This document shows, in pieces, positions 6,646 to 14,147 of a stretch of 22,788 nt of DNA. The stretch is from an uncultured Oscillibacter sp. (lineage in GTDB: Bacteria > Bacillota > Clostridia > Oscillospirales > Oscillospiraceae). The translations under genes were made by a program, and so were the position numbers. Positions within the stretch are counted from its first letter, which is position 1; the number at the start of each line of letters is the position of its first letter. Below the pieces are notes generated by a model. The model saw only the letters and a program-made list of their open reading frames with translations, ran no database searches and was not told where the DNA came from. The stretch covers positions 1-22,788 of the forward strand of contig NZ_CAJULS010000021.1 of assembly GCF_910587525.1 (NCBI RefSeq), written 5' to 3'.

Positions 6646-7167
6646 CTATGTCCCGAAAAACAGACGCACGGCCAGGGCAGAGGCGGCAAATCCGGCCAGA
6701 TCGGCGGTGAGGGCGGCTGGAATGGTGTGGCGGGTCTTGTGGATGCCCGCCGCGCCGAAGTAGACGGCGATGGTGTAGAAGGTGGTCTCCGTGCTGCCCA
6801 GCATGACGGCGGCCACCCGCCCCGTGTAGCTGTCCGGGCCATAGGCGGCCATCAGCTCGCTGCCCACCGCCAGGGCACCGCTGCCGGACACCGGACGCAC
6901 CAGCATCAGCGGCGCGGTCTCCGGAGGAATACCCAGCAGATTCAGTGCCGGCGAACAGAGGGCGGACAGCCACTCCATGGCCCCGGAGGCCCGAAACATG
7001 GACACCGCTGTCAAAAGCCCCACCAGGGCAGGAATGATCCGCAGGAGGACGGAGAGTCCGTCCGCCGCCCCGCGGGTCAGGGCGGCGTACACGTCCACCC
7101 GCTTTCCCAGGCCGTATGCCGCCACCAGAGCCAGCAGCAGGGGCACCACCAGGGAACTGAAATTCAT
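6646..7167 (-). CDS. spmB: Spore maturation protein B
   Basis: The 173-residue membrane protein has the nucleoside-recognition (Gate) domain of the SpmA/SpmB pair, needed for normal spore core dehydration and heat resistance in Bacillus and Clostridium. It opens with a membrane segment (SSLVVPLLLALVAAYGL) and shows LLRIIPALVGLLTAVSMFRASGA. The signatures LMLVRPVSGSGAL and VAAVMLGSTETTFYTIAVYFGAAGI follow. An in-frame extension to 7245 exists but lies inside spmA. GGAGG before the ATG at 7167 and the 4-base ATGA overlap with the spmA stop decide the start and imply coupling. Confidence 0.95.
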   Translation of the reverse strand: MNFSSLVVPLLLALVAAYGLGKRVDVYAALTRGAADGLSVLLRIIPALVGLLTAVSMFRASGAMEWLSALCSPALNLLGIPPETAPLMLVRPVSGSGALAVGSELMAAYGPDSYTGRVAAVMLGSTETTFYTIAVYFGAAGIHKTRHTIPAALTADLAGFAASALAVRLFFGT

Positions 7168-7748
7168 GACCGCCTCCGATCCGGCAGGGAGAGAAGCCGG
7201 GCGGCGGTCAGCCCCGCCGCCACTGACAGCACAGAGGTGAGCCACACTGCCGGCAGGATGTCAAAAGGGGCGGCGCTGCCTGCGGCGGCCCGGAGGGAGC
7301 CTACAGTGGCGGGAATCAGCTGGATGGAGGCGGTGTTCAGCACCACCAGGGTGCACAACTCGTCGCTGGCGGCGCCATGGCAGCCCCGGGCCATCCGTCG
7401 GGCGGCCTGAATGCCCAGAGGCGTGGCGGCGTTGCCAAGGCCCAGGAGATTGGCGGAGACGTTGGCAGACACCGCCGCCAGAGTCTCGCTGTCCCGGCTG
7501 GCGTTTGGCAGCAGCCGCCGCAACAGAGGCCGGAAGGCCCGGGCCAGTCCCGCTGAGAGGCCGCAGGCGTTCATCACCTCCATCACTCCAGACCACAGGC
7601 ACAACACGCCTGCCATGGAGATCCCCAGCCGCACGGCGGAGCCGGCCCCCTCCAGGGCGGCAGCGGACACCGCGTCCAGATTGCCGGTGAAGAGGGCAAA
7701 TGCGAAGGAAAAAATTACCATTCCAGACCAGACCCAAGCCATTGCCAT
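7164..7748 (-). CDS. spmA: Spore maturation protein A
   Basis: The 194-residue membrane protein begins with the conserved MAWVWSGMVIFSFAFALFTGNLDAV segment of SpmA. It continues with LWSGVMEVMNACGL, LGLGNAATPLGIQAARRM and LCTLVVLNTASIQLIPATV, all diagnostic. It acts with SpmB in the developing spore. Start is the ATG at 7748 after GGGAGG; a second in-frame ATG two codons later is possible. The 140-base gap to the divergent abrB-like gene should hold its promoter, but I could not assign a sigma-E type site with confidence. Confidence 0.95.
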   Translation of the reverse strand: MAMAWVWSGMVIFSFAFALFTGNLDAVSAAALEGAGSAVRLGISMAGVLCLWSGVMEVMNACGLSAGLARAFRPLLRRLLPNASRDSETLAAVSANVSANLLGLGNAATPLGIQAARRMARGCHGAASDELCTLVVLNTASIQLIPATVGSLRAAAGSAAPFDILPAVWLTSVLSVAAGLTAARLLSLPDRRRS

Positions 7749-7809
7749 GGAAAAACCTCCCTAAAACTACAAAAAATTGTTAATTAAATTTGAATTTTTT
7801 AGATATTGA

Positions 7810-7839
7810 TTGACATATCAAGACTATGTATGATATTGT
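7810..7839 (+). promoter_or_regulatory. Promoter of the abrB-like gene
   Basis: A perfect TTGACA (7810-7815) is followed after 18 bases by TATTGT (7834-7839). The surrounding DNA is AT-rich, unlike its neighbours. The start of transcription would be about 45 bases before the GTG start codon. Confidence 0.6.
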
Positions 7840-7888
7840 CTAGTCCAGTCGAAATGTAAACAAATGTGGGCGAAAGGAGAAATTCAAA

Positions 7889-8131
7889 GTGAAAGCGACA
7901 GGAATTGTGCGAAAAGTCGATGAACTGGGGAGAATTGTACTGCCCATTGAGATGCGACGCACCCTGGACATCGCGGAGAAGGACGCATTGGAAATCTATG
8001 TGGAGGGCTCGTCCGTCATTCTGAAAAAGTACAAACCCAGCTGCCTTTTCTGTGACGGAACCAAGGACATTGCGGTGTTCAAGGGTAAAAATGTGTGCCC
8101 CAGATGCCTGCGGGAGTTGAAAGCACTGTAA
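7889..8131 (+). CDS. AbrB-family transition-state regulator with C-terminal zinc knuckle
   Basis: The 80-residue protein has an N-terminal swapped-hairpin DNA-binding domain (KATGIVRKVDELGRIVLPIEMRRTL, residues 2-26). A C-terminal pair of cysteine motifs, CLFC (52-55) and CPRC (70-73), probably binds zinc. This architecture is the clostridial AbrB type that represses genes outside transition and sporulation phases. The start codon is GTG, fixed by AAAGGAGA at 7873-7880. It faces rsmI, and in B. subtilis abrB also lies tail-to-tail with rsmI (yabC), which supports orthology. Confidence 0.9.
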   Translation: MKATGIVRKVDELGRIVLPIEMRRTLDIAEKDALEIYVEGSSVILKKYKPSCLFCDGTKDIAVFKGKNVCPRCLRELKAL

Positions 8132-8192
8132 GCGCTGCCACACTTACGGAAACTAGTGAAACAAGACGACTGCGCAGTAACAATTGAAAAAG

Positions 8193-8217
8193 CAGCGCGG
8201 CGTGTTACGCCGCGCTG
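8193..8217. terminator. Bidirectional terminator between abrB-like gene and rsmI
   Basis: CAGCGCGGCGT (8193-8203) pairs perfectly with ACGCCGCGCTG (8207-8217) around GTT. TGTATTTTTG follows on the plus strand and CTTTTTC on the minus strand, so it serves both converging genes. Confidence 0.85.
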
Positions 8218-8242
8218 TGTATTTTTGCAAAGCTGCCGGTTC

Positions 8243-9109
8243 TCAACTTTTTTTACGGTAACCGCCGCTCTCTTGGCGCTCCTGCTCCAGGGCGGCGGCG
8301 TAGAGCTCATTTTTGGAAAGGCCTGTCTGCTCCGCCACCTCCCGGGCTGCCTCCTTCAGGCGGGCGCCCTGGGCCAGCAGGGCCAGCACCTGGGCCGTGC
8401 CCTGGGCCAGGGTGACGGTGGCCCCTCTGGTCCGCTCCCGGCCGGCCACCACCAGCACGTATTCCCCCCTGGGGGTGTTGGTCTCATAGTGGGCCGCCGC
8501 CTCCCCCAGCGTGGTGCGCCAAGTCTCCTCGTGGAGCTTGGTCAGCTCCCGGCAGAGGGTAATCCGCCGCTCCGGGCCGAAGACGGCGCAGAGGTCCGCC
8601 AGAGTGGTCCGCAGCTTGTGGGGAGCCTCGTGGAAGATCATGGTGCGCTCCTCGCCTTTGAGGCTCTCCAGGCGCTCCCGGCGGCTCTTTTTGTTAACGG
8701 TCAAAAAACCCTCAAAGGTGAACCGCCCTGTGGGCAGGCCGCTGACCGCCAGGGCGTTTACCGCCGCGCAGCACCCGGGGATGGAGAGAACCGCCACATC
8801 GTGCTCGCCGCACAACCGCACCAGGTCCTCCCCGGGGTCGGAGATGGCGGGAGTGCCGGCGTCGGTCACCAGGGCACAGCTCTCCCCCGCCAGAAGCCGG
8901 GCCAGGATGGCCTGCCCGGCGGTGGCGTGGTTGTGCTCGTGGTAGCTCACCAGGGGCTTTTTGATCTGGAAGTGATTCAGTAGCTTTACGGAGACCCGGG
9001 TATCCTCCGCCGCAATGAAGTCCACGGCCTCCAGCGTCTCCACCGCCCGGGGAGAGAAGTCCCCCAGGTTGCCGATGGGCGTGGCCACCAGATATAACGT
9101 GCCGCTCAT
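8243..9109 (-). CDS. rsmI: 16S rRNA (cytidine1402-2'-O)-methyltransferase
   Basis: The 288-residue protein is a tetrapyrrole-methylase-fold SAM enzyme that 2'-O-methylates C1402 in the ribosomal decoding centre. Signatures are LYLVATPIGNLGDFSPRA at the N-terminus, AAEDTR, LVSYHEHN, the SAM-binding VTDAGTPAISDPGEDLV, and the distal RITLCRELTKLHEE with GEYVLVV. Length is standard. The frame extends upstream to 9496, but that overlaps trmN6. The start at 9109 overlaps the trmN6 stop as ATGA, with AGGAGG a few bases ahead. The order trmN6-rsmI facing abrB matches B. subtilis yabB-(yazA)-yabC-abrB. Confidence 0.97.
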   Translation of the reverse strand: MSGTLYLVATPIGNLGDFSPRAVETLEAVDFIAAEDTRVSVKLLNHFQIKKPLVSYHEHNHATAGQAILARLLAGESCALVTDAGTPAISDPGEDLVRLCGEHDVAVLSIPGCCAAVNALAVSGLPTGRFTFEGFLTVNKKSRRERLESLKGEERTMIFHEAPHKLRTTLADLCAVFGPERRITLCRELTKLHEETWRTTLGEAAAHYETNTPRGEYVLVVAGRERTRGATVTLAQGTAQVLALLAQGARLKEAAREVAEQTGLSKNELYAAALEQERQESGGYRKKS

Positions 9110-9837
9110 GGCATGTCCTCCTGTCTGAAATAGATGCGGTCCAGCTCCTCCGTGGGGCGGCCCTCTGCCGTTTCCAAAATCAGCGGCGGCTCCCAGGAGA
9201 GGCCCGGCCTGCCGCCCCGGCGGGCCTCCGCCAGTATCAGGGAGGGGGCGTCTCCCGCCCGCCGCTCCACAGTCCGCAGCCGCTTGGGCTCCAGGGCGGC
9301 GGCGCGAAGGGCGCAGAGGAGGTCCGTCAGACGCTCCGGCTTGTGGACCAGGCAGAACGCCCCGCCCCAGCGCAGCAGCCACCCGGCGGCCCGGCACACG
9401 TCCTTCAGGGTGCAGGCGGTCTCCGCCCGGGCGGTTTGCAGGGCGGGAGCCGGGGAGAGCTTTCCGGTGCCCGCCGGGTAATAGGGGGGATTGCACACCA
9501 CGAGGTCAAAGCCCCCGGCGGGAAGGAGAGCGCGGATGTTCCGCAGGTCCCCCCGGCAGACAGTGAGGCGGCCTTCCAGGCCGTTTTCCGCCGAGGCCCG
9601 CTCCAGAAGCGCCGCCGCCTCCGGCTGGAGCTCCACGCCAGTGACGGTGAGGTTTCCCTGACGCTGGAGCAGCAGAAGGCCCAGCAGCCCCGTGCCGCAG
9701 CCCAGGTCGCAGACCCGGAGGTTCGGTTTCAGCCGGGGCAGCGAGGAGAGGAGAAACGTGTCCGTCCCCGGGGGAAAGAGGGCGTCGTCCCGGACGAAGC
9801 GGTATCCGCCGGGTTTCAGGGATTCCCAGTGCTCCAC
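9106..9837 (-). CDS. tRNA1(Val) A37 N6-methyltransferase-like protein (YabB/TrmN6 family)
   Basis: The 243-residue class I SAM methyltransferase carries the SAM-binding CDLGCGTG (43-50) and the catalytic NPPYY (116-120) typical of N6-adenine methylation of nucleic acids. Its N-terminus, GGYRFVRDDALFPPGTDTFLLSSL, matches the YabB/TrmN6 group, with F/TD before the fold. The start codon is GTG at 9837, seven bases after GGAGGG. It overlaps rsmI by 4 bases. An in-frame stand-alone substrate test is lacking in most members, so the tRNA substrate is inferred from family and from the conserved yabB-rsmI pairing. Confidence 0.88.
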   Translation of the reverse strand: MEHWESLKPGGYRFVRDDALFPPGTDTFLLSSLPRLKPNLRVCDLGCGTGLLGLLLLQRQGNLTVTGVELQPEAAALLERASAENGLEGRLTVCRGDLRNIRALLPAGGFDLVVCNPPYYPAGTGKLSPAPALQTARAETACTLKDVCRAAGWLLRWGGAFCLVHKPERLTDLLCALRAAALEPKRLRTVERRAGDAPSLILAEARRGGRPGLSWEPPLILETAEGRPTEELDRIYFRQEDMP

Positions 9838-9925
9838 GAAGCGTCCCTCCTCTCCGGTTGGCCTGTGCGGATGTCAATGAGCCGGAGTGCGTACCGGTAC
9901 GGCTGGTCCCGGTCCTTCGGGCCGG

Positions 9926-10219
9926 TCATGTGCCGCCGTCCGGCAGCAGCCATTTTCCGAGAATATGATACGCAGCGGTCATTCCCGGAGGGGCGGCCGC
10001 CAGGACCCGAAGGAAGACGCCGGCATCCCGCCCCGGGCCATAGGCCTCCGCCAGGCACAGGCCCATCAGGCCGCAGAAGGTGAAGGTGTTCAGGGAGAAT
10101 CTTATGCTTCCCAGGGGAAAGGCGAAACAGCATATGAAGGGGGTGTACCCCAGCGCCAGGGTCCGGGTGAGGACCGGGTGCTCCCGGAAAAAGCGGGGCG
10201 CGTATTTCAGCTTCAGCAT
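9926..10219 (-). CDS. Small hydrophobic protein of unknown function heading the trmN6-rsmI operon
   Basis: I do not recognise this 97-residue protein. It has a basic start (MLKLKYAPRFFREHP) and hydrophobic stretches around residues 20-36 and 43-58, so it is probably an integral membrane protein with two or three segments. Support for being real comes from GGGAGGG before the ATG at 10219, GC-rich third positions like its neighbours, and a good promoter just upstream. A possible 37-codon frame overlaps its stop by ATGA and runs into trmN6, but it has no recognisable features. In B. subtilis this operon lacks such a gene. Confidence 0.6.
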   Translation of the reverse strand: MLKLKYAPRFFREHPVLTRTLALGYTPFICCFAFPLGSIRFSLNTFTFCGLMGLCLAEAYGPGRDAGVFLRVLAAAPPGMTAAYHILGKWLLPDGGT

Positions 10220-10249
10220 GGCGCTCCCTCCCGTCAATTCAATGGTTCC

Positions 10250-10278
10250 ATGATACCACACCGCTCCGGCGGTTGCAA
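10250..10278 (-). promoter_or_regulatory. Promoter of the small-protein-trmN6-rsmI operon
   Basis: Minus strand TTGCAA (10273-10278) and TATCAT (10250-10255) are 17 bases apart. The -35 is a palindrome shared with the divergent promoter at 10273-10302. Confidence 0.65.
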
Positions 10279-10302
10279 GAGCCCGGTTCTCTGTGTTACA
10301 AT
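10273..10302 (+). promoter_or_regulatory. Promoter of the XRE regulator gene
   Basis: The same TTGCAA (10273-10278) reads forward to TACAAT (10297-10302) with an 18-base spacer. Polymerase bound in one direction must exclude the other. Confidence 0.6.
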
Positions 10303-10337
10303 GGGAGCGGAAAACTGACCGCAAGGAGGATCACCGT

Positions 10338-10796
10338 ATGGTCACCATGGCACAGCGCATTGAACAGCTCCGGAGCGAGCGGGGGCTCAGCCGTCCCGCC
10401 CTGTCCGCCGCCCTGGGGTTCCCCCGGATGGCGGTGGAGAAATTCGAGACCGGCCGCCAGACCCCCACCCAGGACCAGCAGGAGAAGCTGGCGTCCTTTT
10501 TCGGCGTGTCCGTGCTCTATCTGCGGGGGGAGAACAACGACCGCGTCCGCATGGACGACTGGATGGACGGGGCCTTTCTGGACCAGCCGTCTCCGGCGCC
10601 GGAGGCGCCCCGGCGGGCAAAGCCCGCTCCCGCCGCCCCGGCAGGGGAGGGCACCATGTTTGACGCTTTTCTTACCAGCAAGAAATTCCAGGAGAGCCTG
10701 CGGGGCGCTGTGCTGGAGGTCCTGCGCTCTCCGGAGGGCCAGGAGCTTCTGGCCAAGGCCGTCCGCCGGGAGATGACAAAGGGAAAGCGGGACTGA
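10338..10796 (+). CDS. XRE-family helix-turn-helix protein with low-complexity linker
   Basis: The 152-residue protein has an N-terminal Cro/CI-type HTH (RIEQLRSERGLSRPALSAALGFPRMAVEKFETGRQTPT, about residues 7-45). After it the family's EKLASFFGVSVLYLRGE helix follows. A Pro/Ala-rich linker (83-103) leads to a small helical C-terminus (about 107-147) that may dimerise. Start is the ATG at 10338 after AAGGAGG. A frame extension to 10293 overlaps the promoter and is rejected. It is monocistronic and ends at a terminator shared with the PrpR-type gene. Its target is unknown; the shared -35 suggests it may affect the divergent trmN6-rsmI unit. Confidence 0.88.
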   Translation: MVTMAQRIEQLRSERGLSRPALSAALGFPRMAVEKFETGRQTPTQDQQEKLASFFGVSVLYLRGENNDRVRMDDWMDGAFLDQPSPAPEAPRRAKPAPAAPAGEGTMFDAFLTSKKFQESLRGAVLEVLRSPEGQELLAKAVRREMTKGKRD

Positions 10797-10805
10797 AAAA
10801 CCGCG

Positions 10806-10846
10806 AAATACAGGGAGCCATTGCAGCGCAGCGGCTCCCTGTATTT
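10806..10846. terminator. Bidirectional terminator between XRE gene and PrpR-type gene
   Basis: AAATACAGGGAGCC (10806-10819) pairs perfectly with 10833-10846 around a 13-base loop, and a CTATTTTTTT tract follows on the plus strand. It overlaps the very end of the converging regulator frame. Confidence 0.85.
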
Positions 10847-12631
10847 CTATTTTTTTAAGAGCCGCCATAGGGTGGTCCGGCTGATCCCCAGGCGTTTGGC
10901 GGCGGCGGTCTGGTTGCCGCCGGTCTCCTCCAGCACCCGCAGGGCCACGTCCTGGTTGATCTCCTCCAGGGTGCGGCCCAGGTCCAGCGGCACGGCGGCG
11001 TTTTCCGCCCGGAGGGAGAAGATGCCCATGTGGCGCTCTTTTTTCAGCACCTCCCGCACGCTCTCCGCCGTGATGACCTGCCCGGCGGCAGTGACGGCCA
11101 GGGCTTTGACGACCCGGCGGAACTGGGTGTAATTGTGGGGCCACTGGAAATTTTGCAGCAGGGAGGTGCCCTCCGGCTCCATCCCCACGATCTGCTGGGG
11201 GATGGCGGCGTTGAGATGGCTGAGGGAGAGGTTTACAAGGGTGGGGATGCGCTGTGGCATGGACCGCAGGGGCGGCAGATACAGCGAAAGACACCGGAGC
11301 TTGTCCAGAAAGAGGGACCCGGCGGCAGAGACGTACTCTCCCGGCTGGCAAACACAGGAGAGGATCACCCGGTTCCGGCGGCAGACCTCCATCTCCAGCA
11401 GCACGGCCAGCAGCTGCCGCTGCCGCTCCTGGGAGAGCACATCGATGCTGGAGAAATAGAGGGTGCTGTCCTGGTCCGCCAGGGGGGAGTTGTGGTGTTC
11501 CAGCAAAAAGGCCCAGCTCCGGTCATTGAGAAGGCTGCAGTTAATGGAAATCAGAGGGTGATTTTGCAGGGAGCTGTGCATATAGAGAAAGTAGACAATG
11601 GTCTCCTTTCCGGTGCCGTCCTCCCCGGTGACCAGAACCGGAGCCCGGCTCTGGTTGATCTGGGCGATCTCGTTTTGAAAGCTGCTGATGGTCTCGGCAA
11701 AGCTGAAGACACTGTCGTCAAAGGCCCGCTCCGCCTCAGAGCAAGAGGAGAAGCGGATGCCCGACTGGTTGGGGGAGAGGGGGGTTTTCCGGGCCTCCAG
11801 AAAGAAGGCGGTGTAGACGGCGCTCCCGGAGCCCACCTGCCGGATGCGGATGGCGTAGAGCATGCCGCCCAGATTCCGGGTGATCCGCCGTTCCACGTCC
11901 CGCTGGGACTCCGGCAGCTCCCGCCGCAGCATCTCCAGCAGCTCCGGCACCGGGGCGTCCAGAGTGGAGAGGAAGAGGTTTCCGTCCTGGTCGAAGACCA
12001 CGGTCTGACTGATCTGGCCCCGAATCAGCGAGCGGAGGAACAGGTTTTCCTCCCGCAGCTGCCGGCGGCTGCCGCAGATGGCCAGAGCCTGGTCAAAGGC
12101 CTTTCGGATGCTCTCTACCGAGGAGGCCACCAGGAAGGAATTCATCCCAAGGCGTTTGGCGGTGTTGTTGGCGAAGGTGTCACACAGCAGGGCCTGGAAG
12201 CGGCCCTGCCGCAGCTCCAGCAGGAGGGGCTCCACCATGTCGTGGGTGTCATAGGTGCGGATATCCATGCTGAAATTCATAGCCTTGCACAAAAGACGGG
12301 CGCTCTCAGCGATACTGGGGGCGGCCACAAAGGCAATCTCGCCGCTGAGGCTGCCCGCCAGCTTCAGCGTACATAAAAGGTCGTACATGGAGACCTCAAT
12401 TTCCACCACGGGGATGGACAGGTCCCGCCGCAGCATAGTGGCAGTGTCGCCGCGGGAGATGACCACGTCGTAGTTCCCGTGAAAGTTGGCCTTGGCGATC
12501 TCCAGGCCCAGCTCCCGGTCGCCCACAAACAGGGACAGGTCCATCTGCGGGTACTCCTCTGCCAGGTTGGACATGAGGGTTTTCATCCCCTCGTAGGGCG
12601 CAATGCCCAGTACACGAATCAATGTGTCCAT
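10847..12631 (-). CDS. PrpR-type transcriptional regulator with degenerate AAA+ domain
   Basis: The 594-residue protein resembles sigma-54 activators. Residues 5-185 form a PrpR N-terminal ligand domain (VVISRGDTATMLRRDLSIPVVEIEVS, 56-81), and 205-285 look like a PAS-like sensor. Residues about 305-530 are an AAA+ domain with Walker A GEDGTGKE (336-343). A Fis-type HTH closes the protein (NQTAAAKRLGISRTTLWRLL, 573-592). The GAFTGA loop that touches sigma-54 is absent, and the Walker B slot reads TLYFSSID (390-397) without the Asp-Glu pair. It therefore probably acts as a sigma-A repressor or activator. The ATG at 12631 follows GGAGGGG. It is divergent from the acid-sugar operon and is its likely regulator. 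Confidence 0.88.
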   Translation of the reverse strand: MDTLIRVLGIAPYEGMKTLMSNLAEEYPQMDLSLFVGDRELGLEIAKANFHGNYDVVISRGDTATMLRRDLSIPVVEIEVSMYDLLCTLKLAGSLSGEIAFVAAPSIAESARLLCKAMNFSMDIRTYDTHDMVEPLLLELRQGRFQALLCDTFANNTAKRLGMNSFLVASSVESIRKAFDQALAICGSRRQLREENLFLRSLIRGQISQTVVFDQDGNLFLSTLDAPVPELLEMLRRELPESQRDVERRITRNLGGMLYAIRIRQVGSGSAVYTAFFLEARKTPLSPNQSGIRFSSCSEAERAFDDSVFSFAETISSFQNEIAQINQSRAPVLVTGEDGTGKETIVYFLYMHSSLQNHPLISINCSLLNDRSWAFLLEHHNSPLADQDSTLYFSSIDVLSQERQRQLLAVLLEMEVCRRNRVILSCVCQPGEYVSAAGSLFLDKLRCLSLYLPPLRSMPQRIPTLVNLSLSHLNAAIPQQIVGMEPEGTSLLQNFQWPHNYTQFRRVVKALAVTAAGQVITAESVREVLKKERHMGIFSLRAENAAVPLDLGRTLEEINQDVALRVLEETGGNQTAAAKRLGISRTTLWRLLKK

Positions 12632-12642
12632 AGGCCCCTCCA

Positions 12643-12667
12643 AATATGTTTAATATTTAAACATATT
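12643..12667. promoter_or_regulatory. Perfect palindromic operator at the regulator promoter
   Basis: AATATGTTTAA (12643-12653) and its exact complement TTAAACATATT (12657-12667) flank TAT. The core is GTTT-N7-AAAC (12648-12662). It overlaps the -10 box and start point of the regulator's own promoter, as expected for autorepression. Confidence 0.6.
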
Positions 12668-12693
12668 ATAACAAACGCACAAAAAAATCGCAA
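12665..12693 (-). promoter_or_regulatory. Promoter of the PrpR-type regulator
   Basis: Minus strand TTGCGA (12688-12693) and a perfect TATAAT (12665-12670) are 17 bases apart. This sigma-A type promoter leaves a short leader before the ATG at 12631. Confidence 0.75.
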
Positions 12694-12706
12694 GTCTTTT
12701 TCGATG

Positions 12707-12723
12707 CGTTTCAAATATAAACG
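12707..12723. promoter_or_regulatory. Second operator-like site (GTTT-N7-AAAC)
   Basis: CGTTTCAAATATAAACG has 5-bp inverted arms and the same GTTT-N7-AAAC core as the palindrome 60 bases away. It lies upstream of both divergent promoters. Confidence 0.45.
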
Positions 12724-12742
12724 ATTTGGGGAGGAAGAAAGT

Positions 12743-12771
12743 TTGCGGAAATGACAAGAGGTCTATAAAAT
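12743..12771 (+). promoter_or_regulatory. Probable promoter of the acid-sugar operon
   Basis: TTGCGG (12743-12748) and TAAAAT (12766-12771) are 17 bases apart. The -35 is weak, fitting an activated promoter. The leader would be about 100 bases. A GG-N10-GC pair nearby (AGGAAGAAAGTTTGC) faintly resembles a sigma-54 site but matches little else. Confidence 0.45.
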
Positions 12772-12843
12772 AATGCCAAAGAAAGGGCGGGAACGCAACG
12801 TTTTTTGAGGAAAATGCCAGTAAGAAGAGCGGTCCAAAAAATC

Positions 12844-12860
12844 CGTTTCAAAAATGGACG
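12844..12860. promoter_or_regulatory. Third operator-like site just before the kinase gene
   Basis: CGTTTCAAAAATGGACG matches the site at 12707-12723 in 14 of 17 positions, although its right arm is degraded. It lies downstream of the promoter, 16 bases before the start codon. Confidence 0.35.
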
Positions 12861-12875
12861 CATGAGAGGTGCTGC

Positions 12876-14147
12876 ATGGCAAGGTTGTTGATGATTGCAG
12901 ATGATTTTACAGGGGCGCTGGACACGGGGGTGCAGTTTGCCGCCCGGGGGGCCAGGACCTGTGTGGTGACGGAACCGGAGTATGATTTTTCCCGAGCCGG
13001 CGGAGAGATTCAGGTGCTGGTGCTGGATGCCGAGACCCGGCACCTGCCGCCGGAGGCGGCCTACGGCGTGGTGCGCCGGGCGGTGGAGGGGGCCCTGTCC
13101 GCAGGGTTTACCCACATCTATAAAAAGACGGACTCCGCCCTGCGGGGAAACGTGGGCGCAGAGCTCTCGGCGGTGCTGGACGGCGCCCGGGCGGAGAGCA
13201 TTCCCTTTCTGCCGGCCCTGCCCAAGATGGACCGGGTCACCCGGGGAGGCGTCCACTACATTGGCGGCGTGCCAGTGGCGGAGAGCGTCTTCGGTCAGGA
13301 CCCCTTTGAGCCGGTGAGGGCTTCCAGCGTGCCGGAGATCATCGGTGCGCAGACGGACCGGCCGGTGGTGCTCCACGGCCTGGGAGAGCGCGCGGCGGAG
13401 CGGTGCCCCGGTATCCACGTCTACGACGCGGAGACGGACCGGGATCTGATGGAGACCGGGCTTCGGCTGGGAGGGGAAGGACTTCGGCTCTCCGCCGGAT
13501 GCGCGGGTTTTGCGGCGGCCCTGGCGGAGCTCCTGGACCTGCGGGGCGCTCCTCCGGTGCTGCCGGACCTGGTGCCCGCCCTGCTTGTGGCCTGCGGCAG
13601 TGTGAACCCGGTAACGCTGCGGCAGATGGCGGTGGCGGAGGAGCACGGTTTCCCCCACATCCGCCTGAAGCCCCCACAGAAGCTGGAACCGGCCTGGCTG
13701 GAGAGTGCGGACTGCGCCGCTGCGGTTGAGAAATGGCTGGAGACCGCGGAGAGAGAAAAACGCTTTATTCTGGATGTCAATGACCCCGACGGCTGTGATG
13801 ATACGGACCGCTACGCCGGGGAGCGGGGCCTCACTACGGAGGACCTGCGCCGGGGCATCTCCGCCCAGCTGGGACGGCTGGTCCGGCAGCTGCTGGACGG
13901 GGGGCTGGACGCCACCATTCTCTGCACCGGCGGCGACACCCTGCTGGCCCTGATGCGGGCCGTGAAGGTGGCGGAGCTGATCCCGGTGTGCGAGCTGGAC
14001 ACCGGCGCGGTGCTGACTGACTTTGTGTACAGGGGAAAGACCCATCATATTATTTCAAAATCCGGCGGCTTTGGAGAACCGGACCTGTTTTACAGGCTGG
14101 CCCTGTCTCTGGGCGCCGGGGATCAAGAGGAGGATGCAGTATGCTGA
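12876..14147 (+). CDS. Four-carbon acid-sugar kinase (DUF1537; DtnK/OtnK family)
   Basis: The 423-residue protein is a DUF1537-type kinase that phosphorylates four-carbon acid sugars such as D-threonate, D-erythronate or 3-oxo-tetronate. The N-terminal substrate domain has IADDFTGALDTG (7-18) and YKKTDSALRGN (82-92). The C-terminal ATP domain has ACGSVNPVT, ILCTGGDT and KSGGFGEPDLF near the end. Length is typical. The start follows AGAGGTG. It overlaps the next gene by 7 bases. A PdxA2-type gene in the same operon points to a D-threonate or D-erythronate kinase role rather than 3-oxo-tetronate. Its codons are less strictly C-ending than the genes behind it. Confidence 0.92.
   Translation: MARLLMIADDFTGALDTGVQFAARGARTCVVTEPEYDFSRAGGEIQVLVLDAETRHLPPEAAYGVVRRAVEGALSAGFTHIYKKTDSALRGNVGAELSAVLDGARAESIPFLPALPKMDRVTRGGVHYIGGVPVAESVFGQDPFEPVRASSVPEIIGAQTDRPVVLHGLGERAAERCPGIHVYDAETDRDLMETGLRLGGEGLRLSAGCAGFAAALAELLDLRGAPPVLPDLVPALLVACGSVNPVTLRQMAVAEEHGFPHIRLKPPQKLEPAWLESADCAAAVEKWLETAEREKRFILDVNDPDGCDDTDRYAGERGLTTEDLRRGISAQLGRLVRQLLDGGLDATILCTGGDTLLALMRAVKVAELIPVCELDTGAVLTDFVYRGKTHHIISKSGGFGEPDLFYRLALSLGAGDQEEDAVC

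Noticed and set aside
9816..9929. 37-codon frame overlapping the small membrane protein stop (ATGA) and the trmN6 start
   Set aside because: No recognisable features, no separate ribosome binding site of note, and it runs into trmN6 in another frame.
12730..12748. Sigma-54 promoter before the kinase gene
   Set aside because: Only the GG-N10-GC dinucleotides fit, and the regulator lacks the GAFTGA loop needed to work with sigma-54.
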